Origin: SMAG-U1939 sp036376595
GTDB lineage: Bacteria; Chloroflexota; Ktedonobacteria; Ktedonobacterales; JADMIN01
Assembly: GCA_036376595.1 (NCBI GenBank)
Contig: DASVAA010000227.1
Span: 1-64,000, forward strand
DNA: 64,000 nucleotides
Direction of reading: 5' to 3'
Shown here piece by piece: positions 8,627 to 18,370 of this stretch; within the stretch, counting starts at the first letter, position 1; every line of letters begins with the position of its first letter. A program made the position numbers and the translations under genes. The notes under the pieces were generated by a model. That model was given only the letters and a program-made list of their open reading frames with translations. It had not been told where the DNA came from and did no database searches.

Positions 8627-8866
8627 GTGAACGTCCAAGCCTTCGAACTCGCCGCCGCGCTCGCCATCGGTCTCGGCGCCATTGGCCCCGGCATCGGCAT
8701 CGGCCTGATCTCCGGTCCGGCGCTCGGCGCGATGGGCCGCAATCCCGAGGCCGCGGGCATCATCCGCACGAACATGATCCTGGCAATCGTGTTCGCCGAG
8801 GCCGTCTCGATCTACGCTCTGGTGGTCGCGCTGATCATCCTCTTCGTCATCGGCCCGGTCAAGTAG
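8627..8866 (+). CDS. atpE: F0F1 ATP synthase subunit c
   Basis: A 79-residue two-helix proteolipid. GTG 8627 is chosen because GAGGAGG ends seven bases upstream; TTG 8612 would overlap that site. Helix 1 has the Gly-repeat GPGIGIGLISG and the polar loop is GRNPE. The ion-binding carboxylate is Glu58 in FAEAVSIY. Sodium-type rings carry Gln in helix 1 and Ser/Thr after the Glu; here these are Ile and Ala-Val, so a proton-driven ring is expected. Confidence 0.95.
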   Translation: MNVQAFELAAALAIGLGAIGPGIGIGLISGPALGAMGRNPEAAGIIRTNMILAIVFAEAVSIYALVVALIILFVIGPVK

Positions 8867-8924
8867 CGCCGTTGGCGATGACGGACTCCGGGGAGCAATC
8901 CCCGTGGAGAGAGAGGAGGCGCGC

Positions 8925-9449
8925 ATGATCGCAATCGCGGATCTGCCGCTGGGCATCAACGTCAGCGCCCTGATCGCGCAGGTCATCACCTTCTTCATCT
9001 TGCTGTGGGTGCTCGGCAAGTGGGCCTTCCCCGCGCTCTACAAGATTTTGGACGAGCGCGAGGCGACGATCCGCTCCGGCGTGGAGAATGCCGAGCGCGC
9101 GCGGCGTGAGGTGAACGAGGCGCAGAAGCGCGTCGAGGCGATGCTCGAAGAGGCGCGGGTCGAGGCACAGTCGATCACCACGCGGGCCAACCAGGCTGGC
9201 GAGCGCGTGCGCGCGCAGATCGAGGCCGAGGCCCGTGAGCGCTCGAATCAGATGGTGGACCAGGCCGAGCGCCGCATTCGCCAGGAGTTCGAGCGCGCCC
9301 GCGCCCAACTGCGCCAGGAGGTGGCGGACCTCGCCATCCAGGCGGCGGAGCACGTGGTGGGCAGCTCGATGGACCAGACTACCAGCCGCAAGCTGGTGAG
9401 TGACTTCGTCGCGAGCAGTGCCGCGTCGGCCAACACGAGGGAAGGCTAA
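8925..9449 (+). CDS. atpF: F0F1 ATP synthase subunit b
   Basis: A 174-residue stator subunit from ATG 8925 (GAGGAGG upstream); a GTG at 8904 is less likely. One N-terminal membrane helix (about residues 10-30, ending WVLGKWAFPAL) is followed by a long charged coiled coil rich in Glu, Arg and Ala. It links subunit a to the delta subunit. Its stop overlaps the atpH start as TAATG, so the two are translationally coupled. Confidence 0.95.
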   Translation: MIAIADLPLGINVSALIAQVITFFILLWVLGKWAFPALYKILDEREATIRSGVENAERARREVNEAQKRVEAMLEEARVEAQSITTRANQAGERVRAQIEAEARERSNQMVDQAERRIRQEFERARAQLRQEVADLAIQAAEHVVGSSMDQTTSRKLVSDFVASSAASANTREG

Positions 9450-10282
9450 TGCTCAAGGGTGCGACCGCGCGTCGCTATGCGGAGGCGGTCTTCGAGATCG
9501 GCACGGAGCAAGGCTCGGTCGAGCGCTGGCTCGCGGACCTGCGCACCCTGGCCGAGTACTTCGGCAACAAGCGGCTGCTCTTTGTGCTGAGCGAGCCGAA
9601 GATTCCGGCGCAGCGCAAAGACCAGGTGGTGCGCGACCTGCTGGCCGATAAGGTCCAGCCGGAGGCGCTCAACTTGGCGCTGCTGTTGGTCGAGCGCGGC
9701 CTCGCGCCGCTGGCGCCGGCCATCTTCCAGGCGTTCGAGCAGCGCTACAATGACTACAAGGGGATCGCGGTCGCGCACGTCACGACCGCCATTCCGCTGG
9801 ACGACACGCTGCGGGCGCAGATCGCCGCGCAGCTCGGACGGCTCACCGGCAAGACCATTCGCCTGCAAGAGCGGGTGGACCCGGCGATTCTGGGAGGCGC
9901 CATCGCGCGCGTGGGCGACACACTGATCGACGGCAGCCTGCGGCGGCGCTTCGAGCTGCTGCGCCAGCAGATCGCCGTCGGCGAGCTTGGCGGGCCAGAA
10001 GACGGACAGCTCGCGGCGATCCTGGGTCCCGACGGTGGCACTCCGCCGTTCGCCGTCAGCCCGGCGGAGGAGCCGGGCGGCAACGGCGCGTCCGCCGACT
10101 CACCCGATGGCGGAAGCGAAGGCAGCGCGATCCCGCCACAGGCGACCGAGACGGCGCCGCGTGGCGGCCGTGACAATCCACCGGCGCATTTGGGGCCCAA
10201 GCCGCAGCAGCCACGGCAGCCTAGCTCTGGGAGCGCCAACGGCAACAGCGGCGGTGGGCGCCGCAAGCGACGCAAGCGCTAA
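9449..10282 (+). CDS. atpH: F0F1 ATP synthase subunit delta with a long basic C-terminal extension
   Basis: A 277-residue protein; ordinary delta subunits have about 175-185. Residues 1-180 form a normal delta: the start GATARRYAEAVFEIG and the C-terminal strand region around ILGGAIARVGDTLIDGS are typical. The last 95 or so residues are low-complexity Gly/Pro/Ser/Asn and end in the polybasic GGGRRKRRKR. The extension stays in the same frame and GC range, so I see no frameshift. Delta clamps the top of the alpha-beta hexamer to the b stator; the tail might bind membrane or nucleic acid, which is speculation. Confidence 0.92.
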   Translation: MLKGATARRYAEAVFEIGTEQGSVERWLADLRTLAEYFGNKRLLFVLSEPKIPAQRKDQVVRDLLADKVQPEALNLALLLVERGLAPLAPAIFQAFEQRYNDYKGIAVAHVTTAIPLDDTLRAQIAAQLGRLTGKTIRLQERVDPAILGGAIARVGDTLIDGSLRRRFELLRQQIAVGELGGPEDGQLAAILGPDGGTPPFAVSPAEEPGGNGASADSPDGGSEGSAIPPQATETAPRGGRDNPPAHLGPKPQQPRQPSSGSANGNSGGGRRKRRKR

Positions 10283-10317
10283 CCCCTTGGTCCGACGCGA
10301 GATAGGAGACATACTGT

Positions 10318-11850
<1,533 letters not shown>

Positions 11851-11859
11851 GCAGAGGGG

Positions 11860-11932
11860 ATCGCGAAGACCGCGAAGCGAGCGCGAAGAACGCGAAGAAT
11901 GTAAAGACGCGGAGAATCGCGGAGGACGCGGG
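11860..11932 (+). repeat. Degenerate CGCGAAGA/ACGCGGAG tandem repeat (family C)
   Basis: Short purine-rich units related to CGCGAAGAmCGCGAAG and ACGCGGAG repeat several times between atpA and atpG. The complement of the same wording appears inside the MFS gene at 23501-23590. Confidence 0.6.
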
Positions 11933-11942
11933 GGGAGAATCC

Positions 11943-11966
11943 GTAGGGGCGTCCGGTGGACGCCCG
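11943..11966 (+). repeat. Palindromic repeat A, copy 3 (consensus)
   Basis: Matches GTAGGGGCGTCCGGTGGACG plus CCCG exactly. Intergenic, in the atpA-atpG gap, directly after the family C repeats. Confidence 0.85.
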
Positions 11967-12015
11967 CCGCGGTAAGGCAGGGTCAGGGGGCTACGGCACC
12001 TGAAGGGAACACGAT

Positions 12016-12888
12016 ATGGCAACCGCCCGTGAGATACGGCGCCGCATCCGCTCGGTGAAGAACGTGGCGCAGATCACGCGCGCCGTGCAGATGGTGGCGA
12101 GCAGCAAGATGCGCCGGGCACAGGAGCGCGTGCTGGCGTCGCGGCCATACTCTGAGCAGCTCATCACGCTGCTCTCGCGGCTGGCGTCGCAGGCCGAGGG
12201 GCAGGAAGACCTGCCGCTGATGAAGTCGCGGCCGGTCAACCGCGTCGGCATCGTGGTGATCACGCCTGACAAGGGTTTGGCAGGCGCGCTCTCCAGCAAC
12301 GTCAATCGCCGCGCGGCCGAGCTGGCTCGCGACCTGCGCACGCGGCACGGTGCCGAGACGCCCGTCTCGTTCTTCGCCGTCGGCCGCAAGGCGCGCGACT
12401 TTCTGGTGCGCACGCGCCAGCCGCTGATCGCCGAGTTCACCAACCTGGGCGATGTGCCCAGCCAGGCGAACGTGCGCGCGATCGCTCGCGCCGTCTCCGA
12501 CGCCTACCTCAACGGCGACGTGGACGAGGTCGCGCTGGTCTACCCGCGCTTCGTCTCAACTGTCGTGCAGTCGCCCTCGGTGATCCAGCTTCTGCCGGTG
12601 CAGCCGCCGGAGCACGAGACCGAAGGCCCTGAGCCGCAGTATATCTTCGAGCCGGACGCCACGACGATCTTCGCCGAGCTGCTGCCGCGCTACATCGAAA
12701 CGCTGATCTATCAGCCCTTGCTCGAAACCGTCGCGAGCTTCTACAGCGCGCAGATGGTGGCGATGAAGAACGCCACCGACAACGCTACCGAGCTGCTCGA
12801 CGACCTGACGCTGACCTACAACAAGGCGCGCCAGGCGGCGATCACGACGCAGATTCTGGAGGTCGTCGCCGGGTCTGGCGCGCTGTAG
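12016..12888 (+). CDS. atpG: F0F1 ATP synthase subunit gamma
   Basis: A 290-residue rotor shaft, normal length. The N-terminal helix MATAREIRRRIRSVKNVAQI and the C-terminal helix with MKNATDNATELLDDLTL are the coiled-coil halves that turn inside the alpha-beta ring. A moderate AAGGGAA lies upstream. The open gap before it holds dispersed repeats, unusual inside an atp operon. Confidence 0.96.
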   Translation: MATAREIRRRIRSVKNVAQITRAVQMVASSKMRRAQERVLASRPYSEQLITLLSRLASQAEGQEDLPLMKSRPVNRVGIVVITPDKGLAGALSSNVNRRAAELARDLRTRHGAETPVSFFAVGRKARDFLVRTRQPLIAEFTNLGDVPSQANVRAIARAVSDAYLNGDVDEVALVYPRFVSTVVQSPSVIQLLPVQPPEHETEGPEPQYIFEPDATTIFAELLPRYIETLIYQPLLETVASFYSAQMVAMKNATDNATELLDDLTLTYNKARQAAITTQILEVVAGSGAL

Positions 12889-12897
12889 TCGCACATC

Positions 12898-12921
12898 CGG
12901 GCGCACACCATGCGCCCCTAC
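12898..12921 (-). repeat. Palindromic repeat A, divergent copy 4
   Basis: Minus-strand CGTAGGGGCGCATGGTGTGC then GCCCGG: same outer frame as family A (GTAGGGGCG...GCGCCCG) but with different inner arms that still pair. Intergenic between atpG and atpD. Confidence 0.5.
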
Positions 12922-12937
12922 GACATATGAGATATGC

Positions 12938-12957
12938 CGGGTGTCCGCAGGACGCCC
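12938..12957 (+). repeat. Palindromic repeat A, partial copy 5
   Basis: CCGGGTGTCCGCAGGACGCC plus C. It lies just before the atpD ribosome site (CGAGGAG) in the atpG-atpD gap. Confidence 0.5.
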
Positions 12958-12975
12958 ATTCGAGGAGAACCCATC

Positions 12976-14394
12976 ATGGCAACCGCCGCCACCCGCACCA
13001 AGGGTGTGGTCTTGCAGGTGCTGGGCAATGTGGTGGACATCGAGTTCCCCGCCGACCAGATACCGCCGATCTATAACGCCGTCGAAACCAAGGTCCAGGG
13101 CCGCGAGGAGCCGCTGATCCTGGAGGTGGAGCAATTGCTGGGCAATAACGTGGTGCGCTGCGTGGGGATGGGTCCTACCGACGGCATGGAGCGCGGCCAG
13201 GACGCTTTCGACACCGGCGGCCCGATCACCGTCCCCGTCGGCCCTGAGACGCTCGGCCGCATCTTCAACGTGCTAGGCCAGCCCGTGGACAACATGCCCG
13301 CTCCTGTCGGCGCCCCACGGCTGCCGATCCATCGTCCCGCGCCGGGCCTCGAAGACCAGGCGACGGCGGCCGAGGTGCTGGTCACCGGTGTGAAGGTCAT
13401 CGACCTCATCGCCCCCTTCATGCGCGGCGGCAAGGTTGGCACCTTCGGCGGCGCGGGCGTGGGCAAGACGGTGATCATCCAGGAGCTGATCAACAACATC
13501 GCCAAAGAGTCCAGTGGCCTGTCGGTCTTTGCGGGCGTGGGGGAGCGCACCCGCGAGGGCAACGACCTCTACCACGAGATGAAGGAAGCCGGAGTGCTGC
13601 CCAGTCTGGCGATGGTGTTTGGGCAGATGAACGAGCCACCGGGAGCGCGGCTGCGCGTGGCGCTGACCGGGCTGACGATGGCCGAGTACTTCCGCGATGA
13701 AGAGGGGCGCGACGTGCTGCTCTTCATTGACAACATCTTCCGCTTCACCCAGGCTGGCTCCGAGGTCTCCGCGCTCTTGGGCCGCATGCCGTCGGCGGTG
13801 GGCTATCAGCCCAATCTAGCCGAGGAGATGGGCCAGCTCCAGGAGCGCATTACCTCGACCAAGAAGGGGTCGATCACTTCGATGCAGGCGGTGTATGTGC
13901 CGGCTGACGACTACACCGACCCCGCCCCTGCCACGACGTTTGCCCACCTCGACTCCACCATCGTGCTGGAGCGCGCATTGACCGAGCGCGGCATCTATCC
14001 GGCGGTGGATCCGTTGGCCTCGACGAGTCGCATTCTGGACCCGCAGATTGTGGGGCAGGAGCACTACGACGTGGCGCAAGGGGTGAAGCGGGTCTTGCAG
14101 CGCTACAAGGACCTGCAAGACATCATCGCCATCCTAGGGGTGGACGAGCTCTCCGACGAGGACAAGCTGACGGTGGCGCGTGCGCGCAAGATCGAGCGTT
14201 TCTTCTCGCAGCCGTTCCGCGTCGCCGAGGTCTTCACGGGTCGCCCTGGCAAGTACGTGACGCTGCCGGAGACGATCCGCGGGTTCAAGGAGATCCTCGA
14301 AGGCAAGTACGACGACATCCCCGAGGCGGCGTTCTACATGGCCGGCGGCATTGACGAGGTGGTCGAGAGCGCCAAGGCCGAGGCGCAGGCGTAG
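12976..14394 (+). CDS. atpD: F0F1 ATP synthase subunit beta
   Basis: A 472-residue catalytic subunit. ATG 12976 follows CGAGGAG; a longer frame from 12934 would only translate a family A repeat. Walker A is GGAGVGKTV (about residues 158-166), followed by the catalytic GVGERTREGND and Walker B LLFIDNIFR. The adenine-binding region GVDELSDEDK is present. Normal length and no oddities. Confidence 0.98.
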   Translation: MATAATRTKGVVLQVLGNVVDIEFPADQIPPIYNAVETKVQGREEPLILEVEQLLGNNVVRCVGMGPTDGMERGQDAFDTGGPITVPVGPETLGRIFNVLGQPVDNMPAPVGAPRLPIHRPAPGLEDQATAAEVLVTGVKVIDLIAPFMRGGKVGTFGGAGVGKTVIIQELINNIAKESSGLSVFAGVGERTREGNDLYHEMKEAGVLPSLAMVFGQMNEPPGARLRVALTGLTMAEYFRDEEGRDVLLFIDNIFRFTQAGSEVSALLGRMPSAVGYQPNLAEEMGQLQERITSTKKGSITSMQAVYVPADDYTDPAPATTFAHLDSTIVLERALTERGIYPAVDPLASTSRILDPQIVGQEHYDVAQGVKRVLQRYKDLQDIIAILGVDELSDEDKLTVARARKIERFFSQPFRVAEVFTGRPGKYVTLPETIRGFKEILEGKYDDIPEAAFYMAGGIDEVVESAKAEAQA

Positions 14395-14417
14395 AGGGAA
14401 CAGAGCGGAGAGCGCAT

Positions 14418-14897
14418 ATGTCGCAGCGTCCCTTGCTGCACGTCACCATCGTGACGGCGCAGCAGACCGTCTTCGACGGCGAGGCTGAGGAGGTCATCGC
14501 GCCCGGCGGCGAGGGCCAACTCGGCATCCTGCCGCGCCACGCGCCCCTGCTGACCACGCTCGCGCTCGGCGAGCTGCGGGTGCGCCAGCACGGCGTGGAC
14601 GAGGGCATCTTCGTCGCCGGGGGCTTCCTCGAAGTCAACAACAACGTGGTGACGATCCTGGCCGACGACGCCGAGCGCGGCTCGGAGATTGACGAGGCGC
14701 AGGCGCAGGCGGCGCGCGACCGAGCGCAGGCGCTGCTGGCGCGCGGCGGCCTTGGCAGCGAGGTCGAGGCGGCAGCAGCCGCTGAACTGGAGCGTGCCAT
14801 TGGCCGGCTGCGCGTGGCCGAGCTGCAGCGCGCGCGTCACGGTCCGCGGGCGCGTCCGCGCCAACCGCAGCCCGGCCAGGGCCAACAGGAACTTTAG
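14418..14897 (+). CDS. atpC: F0F1 ATP synthase subunit epsilon
   Basis: A 159-residue central-stalk subunit, somewhat longer than the usual 130-140. The N-terminal beta-sandwich is clear (VTIVTAQQTVFDGEAEEVIA, then GEGQLGILPRHAPLLT). The C-terminal helical pair ends in a basic, Gln/Pro-rich tail RPRQPQPGQGQQEL. It is the last gene of the operon and is followed by a terminator-like hairpin. Confidence 0.94.
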   Translation: MSQRPLLHVTIVTAQQTVFDGEAEEVIAPGGEGQLGILPRHAPLLTTLALGELRVRQHGVDEGIFVAGGFLEVNNNVVTILADDAERGSEIDEAQAQAARDRAQALLARGGLGSEVEAAAAAELERAIGRLRVAELQRARHGPRARPRQPQPGQGQQEL

Positions 14898-14921
14898 CCA
14901 CACACAAGCCACACACACAGT

Positions 14922-14959
14922 CCCCTTCCCTATGCAAGCTGGGAAGGGGATGTTCGTTT
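14922..14959 (+). terminator. Probable terminator of the atp operon
   Basis: CCCCTTCCC (14922-14930) pairs perfectly with GGGAAGGGG (14941-14949) across a 10-base loop, followed by ATGTTCGTTTT. The T-run is imperfect. It lies 25 bases beyond the atpC stop. Confidence 0.55.
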
Positions 14960-15000
14960 TCAGGGGGGGCCACGCACGTAGCGAAGCCGTTGCCTCAGCG

Positions 15001-15762
15001 TCAGAGCTTGGCACACTCGCCGAGCTTGTTCCCAGAGACGACATTGGGAATCGGGGCGGCGTCGCCGAACTGCGCGTTTGGCGTGTTTTGGAAGCAGGCC
15101 AGGTTGCCGCCGATCACATTCGTGGTGACCTCGTTGGCGTCGCCGTCGGCCATCACACTGTGGACCAGCACCACGTTGCCCCGCACGCTATCGCGGATGA
15201 TGCCTAGCCAGCACGAGTGCAACTGGGTGACGACGAGGTTGCCGCCGATGAGGTTGTCCTCGAAGTCGCTGAAGACGCCAAACGGGAAGAGGTTGGTGGG
15301 TGCGCAGGAGACGCCGCCGCCACCCTGATGCATCGAGATGTTACCGCCAATGGTGTTGTGGTGGAAGATCAGCGCCAGCGCCCCCGTGGCGACCACATTG
15401 CCGTCTACGCGATTGTTGGTCGTGTCACACCCTGACTCAAGGCAGCCCAGTACGAAGGCTGCGTTCTTTCCGACATGCACGTTGCCCTGAATAGTCAGGA
15501 TCGCGGCGTCGAAGTGGGCGTCCAGGGCGGCGTTCCGCGCGATAACCAGGTCGCCTTGAACCGTTACCACACCGCTCGGAACCGCGCACACTCCCGTGAT
15601 CGTTAGCGATGAGTAGGTGCCGGGCGCGACCGCGCCGCCCGAGCACGTTGCCCTCGCGCCATGCTGGGCCGTTAGGCCGTGCGCGCTCGCGGTACCAGCG
15701 CCCACCGCCAACGCGGCCGCGATCACTGCCAGCCCCGACAGAGTTCGCAGAAGAGCCTTCAC
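15001..15762 (-). CDS. Secreted beta-helix-like protein of unknown function
   Basis: A 253-residue protein starting at GTG 15762 behind GGGAGGTGG. A Sec signal peptide is plain (MKAL..., hydrophobic core, cleavage after TASA, about residue 27). The mature part is built of irregular repeats of about 20 residues around GNVVV, GNLVV, GNISM and GGNLA, where Asn-Gly turns alternate with short beta strands; this is the pattern of a right-handed parallel beta-helix. Six cysteines are scattered through it. I recognise no enzyme site; adhesin, lyase-like or structural roles are all open. It stands alone, convergent with the atp operon. Confidence 0.75.
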   Translation of the reverse strand: MKALLRTLSGLAVIAAALAVGAGTASAHGLTAQHGARATCSGGAVAPGTYSSLTITGVCAVPSGVVTVQGDLVIARNAALDAHFDAAILTIQGNVHVGKNAAFVLGCLESGCDTTNNRVDGNVVATGALALIFHHNTIGGNISMHQGGGGVSCAPTNLFPFGVFSDFEDNLIGGNLVVTQLHSCWLGIIRDSVRGNVVLVHSVMADGDANEVTTNVIGGNLACFQNTPNAQFGDAAPIPNVVSGNKLGECAKL

Positions 15763-15873
15763 CTAGTCCACCTCCCGTTACTCAGGCTGCGCGCCCCAAA
15801 GATATGGGCTGCACAGGCAACCTTGTACAACGGCGAGGTGGATTTCCGGTAAAGGCGATGGCTCATCTCCGGT

Positions 15874-17064
15874 TCACGAGCGCAGGGCCAGCAAGCGCAC
15901 GAGCGTCTCCAGCGCGGCGGCCAGCGCCAGACCGGAGATCGGGCCGATCAGCCAGCCGCGGAGGATGGCGGCGATCTGCCGCCGCTGGACTGTCTCGCGG
16001 CCGCGAGCGAGGCCGGTGCCCGCCATCGCGCCGATCAGCGCTTGGTTCATCGAGGTGAAGTACCCTTGCGTGACGGCGATCAGCACGACCAACGCCTGCA
16101 CGCCCTGCGCCGCGCTCGCCATCGTCAGGTCCATCTTCACCACGTCAAACGCCACGGTGTGCAGGATGCGCCGCCCCCAGGTGAGTGTACCAACAGCCAT
16201 CGCCAGCCCGCCGATCAGCCCGGCGAGCATCAGTGGGAGCTGGCGCGTGAGGATGAAGGCGCCGGTGGCGTTGGACACGTCGTTGGCGCCCAGCACGAAC
16301 GAGGCAAAGGTGCCCACCGTCACCAGCAGCAACGGCAGTGCCCGCAGCGCGACTACTGTCGCCTGCCCCGGCTTGGCGGCAGTTTTCTGATTCGTCCGTG
16401 CGTTTTCAGCGGCCGAGATCACCTGTGGCGGCAGGTGGCGGGCGAGCGCGAGCGCGGGGACCGCACGCTCGATTGGGGAGTCCTCACCCCCCAGCCCCCT
16501 CTCCCTGCGGGGCGAGGGGGAGGCAGACATGCCGCGCTGCTCTTCTTCCTTGCCGGTGGCGAGCTGGGCCTGCACCTCGGCCCGCGCCGCCTCCGGCGGA
16601 ATCACCAGATCGAGCAGCCGTGTGAAGACGAAGCCCAGCCCGCAGGCGACGAACGGTGCGATCACCCAGATGACGGCGAGCGTGCCGATCGTGCGCCACT
16701 CGATGGGGATGCCGCCCGCCAGCCCGACGCCGACGATGCAGGCGACGAGAATCTGGATCGTCGAGGTCGGGATGCGCAGGTAGTTGTAGAGCATGGTAAG
16801 CGCGCCGGCCGCCAGCACGATCACGATGGCGTCCGGTATGGTCACGAGCCGCTCGGCAATGATGTGACGGCCGACGGTCTCCTCCACGCCGCCGCTGGCG
16901 AAGGTGGCGCCCAGTATCGTCAGCACGGCAATCAGCGCCAGCGCCGGCCACAGCGCGACGGCACGCGCGGCGTAGGGCATGCCCATCACCGCGCCGGTGT
17001 AATGCACGCCCAGGTTCCAGGCAAACGCTACCACGACGACGAAGAGCAGCGCAGGGCCGAGCAT
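15874..17064 (-). CDS. PiT-family inorganic phosphate transporter
   Basis: A 396-residue membrane protein. The second half carries the PiT signature GANDVSNATG and FDVVKMD, while the matching motif of the first half reads NLGVHYTGAVMG and has lost the usual Asn-Asp. The central cytoplasmic loop contains a translated repeat of family B (residues spanning ASPSPRRERGLGGEDSP). PiT proteins carry phosphate in symport with protons or sodium. The start is seven bases after the stop of the rhodanese gene on the same strand, so the two are likely cotranscribed. Confidence 0.85.
   Translation of the reverse strand: MLGPALLFVVVVAFAWNLGVHYTGAVMGMPYAARAVALWPALALIAVLTILGATFASGGVEETVGRHIIAERLVTIPDAIVIVLAAGALTMLYNYLRIPTSTIQILVACIVGVGLAGGIPIEWRTIGTLAVIWVIAPFVACGLGFVFTRLLDLVIPPEAARAEVQAQLATGKEEEQRGMSASPSPRRERGLGGEDSPIERAVPALALARHLPPQVISAAENARTNQKTAAKPGQATVVALRALPLLLVTVGTFASFVLGANDVSNATGAFILTRQLPLMLAGLIGGLAMAVGTLTWGRRILHTVAFDVVKMDLTMASAAQGVQALVVLIAVTQGYFTSMNQALIGAMAGTGLARGRETVQRRQIAAILRGWLIGPISGLALAAALETLVRLLALRS
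16481..16523 (-). repeat. Family B repeat inside the PiT gene
   Basis: TCCTCACCCCCCAGCCCCCT then CTCCCTGCGGGGCGAGGGGGAGG. The same wording occurs at 27894-27944. It is in frame and encodes part of the cytoplasmic loop of the transporter. Confidence 0.7.
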
Positions 17065-17070
17065 GGGATT

Positions 17071-18228
17071 CTACTCCGTCTGCGGGCGTCCACCGGACGC
17101 TCCTACGGAAGTCTTCGCATCGGACGCCCCTACCGCGGCTTGCGCCACGACCGGCAGATCGGCGTCGCGCCACTGTGGATAGCCGCCGTCGAGGGCGCGG
17201 GCGTCGTAGCCGCGCTGGCGCAGCACGTCCACGGCCTGCTCGCAGCGCGCGACGCCGCGATGCTGGTGATTGCAGTATGTCACCACCAGGCGGCCCTGGG
17301 GCAGCTCCTCACGGCGCGCATCCAGCGCGTCGAGCGGGATGTTGACGGCGCCTGCGATGTGGCCCGCGGCGTACTCCGCAGGGTTGCGCACGTCCACGAG
17401 CACGGGAGCCGTGTTCGGGTCGGCGTCCTGGCGCTCGCGCACGGTCTCGCGCGCGATCAGCTTGTCCGCCGAATCGTCCACGTAGCCCGCGTAGAGCGCC
17501 TGGAAGGCCGGCAGGCCGCGCAGGGAGTCGAGGTCGCTATCCTGCAGGCCGAGCGTCATCAGGCCGTGGCGCAGCTCGAACGCCTCGCCCAGCAACGCGA
17601 TCGCGCGCTCGGCGTTGCCGGCCAGCGCGTTGTAGCAGGCGAGATTGTAGGCATGATTGGCGATGGGAAAATTGCCCGCCCCGCTGGCGCGCAAGGCCGC
17701 GAGCACGCGCTCGTTGCCCGCGATCCGCGCTGCCACCACGCACGCTTCGCCCTCTGCGTCGCCGCGGCGGCGCGCCAGCCGGATCAGCTCGGTGTAGGGG
17801 TACCAGATGCCGTTGCCCAGCGTCTCGGGCCACAGCGCGCCACCGTCGTGCCGGTCCTCAGTCAACTCCGCCTCGGTCATGGCGCGCACCTGCGCCGCCA
17901 GCTCGTCGTAGGCGCCTTCGCTCTCGGCGGCGATTGTGTCCCACGGACGCTGCTGCCACTGCGCGTAATGCTCACGGTTGAGCGGGTCTACTATCTCGCT
18001 CGTGTTCCAGACGGGCAGCGGCTCGCCGCGCAGCGCGGTGCGCAGCTTGCCGGTTTGCAGGCGCTTCCAGAAGGCGATCTGCGAAAACGTGTCCTTGGCG
18101 GACCACTGCTCCCAGGTGCCGGTGGCCTCGCGCTCGGCGGCGCTCAGATTGGCGGTGGTTGTTTGCTCCTGCTCGCGCGCCTCGCGCAGCAGCTCCAGCA
18201 CGAGGCTCTTGATGGAATCGTCGCTCAC
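17071..18228 (-). CDS. DinB-like/TPR/rhodanese multidomain protein
   Basis: Predicted 385 residues from GTG 18228 (GGGAG eight bases upstream); the open frame reaches further but without a ribosome site. Residues 1-150 resemble the four-helix DinB/ClbS fold (TWEQWSAKDTFSQIAFWK). The middle is helical with a TPR-like NLACYNALAGNAERAIALL. The last part is a rhodanese domain with DVRNPAEYAAGHIAGAVNIP and active-site loop CNHQHRG, so sulfur transfer is plausible. The C-terminal VGASDAKTSVGASGGRPQTE is translated from one and a half copies of repeat A. Cotranscribed with the PiT gene. Confidence 0.75.
   Translation of the reverse strand: MSDDSIKSLVLELLREAREQEQTTTANLSAAEREATGTWEQWSAKDTFSQIAFWKRLQTGKLRTALRGEPLPVWNTSEIVDPLNREHYAQWQQRPWDTIAAESEGAYDELAAQVRAMTEAELTEDRHDGGALWPETLGNGIWYPYTELIRLARRRGDAEGEACVVAARIAGNERVLAALRASGAGNFPIANHAYNLACYNALAGNAERAIALLGEAFELRHGLMTLGLQDSDLDSLRGLPAFQALYAGYVDDSADKLIARETVRERQDADPNTAPVLVDVRNPAEYAAGHIAGAVNIPLDALDARREELPQGRLVVTYCNHQHRGVARCEQAVDVLRQRGYDARALDGGYPQWRDADLPVVAQAAVGASDAKTSVGASGGRPQTE
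17083..17133 (-). repeat. Palindromic repeat A, copies 6 and 6b, in the rhodanese 3' end
   Basis: A near-complete copy at 17083-17106 and a half copy at 17121-17133. On the coding strand they specify VGASDAKTSVGASGGRP, the C-terminus of the rhodanese protein. Confidence 0.8.
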
Positions 18229-18370
18229 GGTTCTTGCTCCCTCTGTGTCCCATCTTGACGGACGGCGCCCTTGTGTGCCATCACGCGCTGAATCTGCTGA
18301 CGGCTGCGCATGCGCCTGCCCAGAGCTTCCAGACGCTTCCAGCATACGTGTCCGCAGGCGACAACCTGTG

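Noticed and set aside
16042..18258. 738-codon frame spanning the PiT and rhodanese genes antisense
   Set aside because: Runs across two clear genes on the other strand and has no domain pattern.
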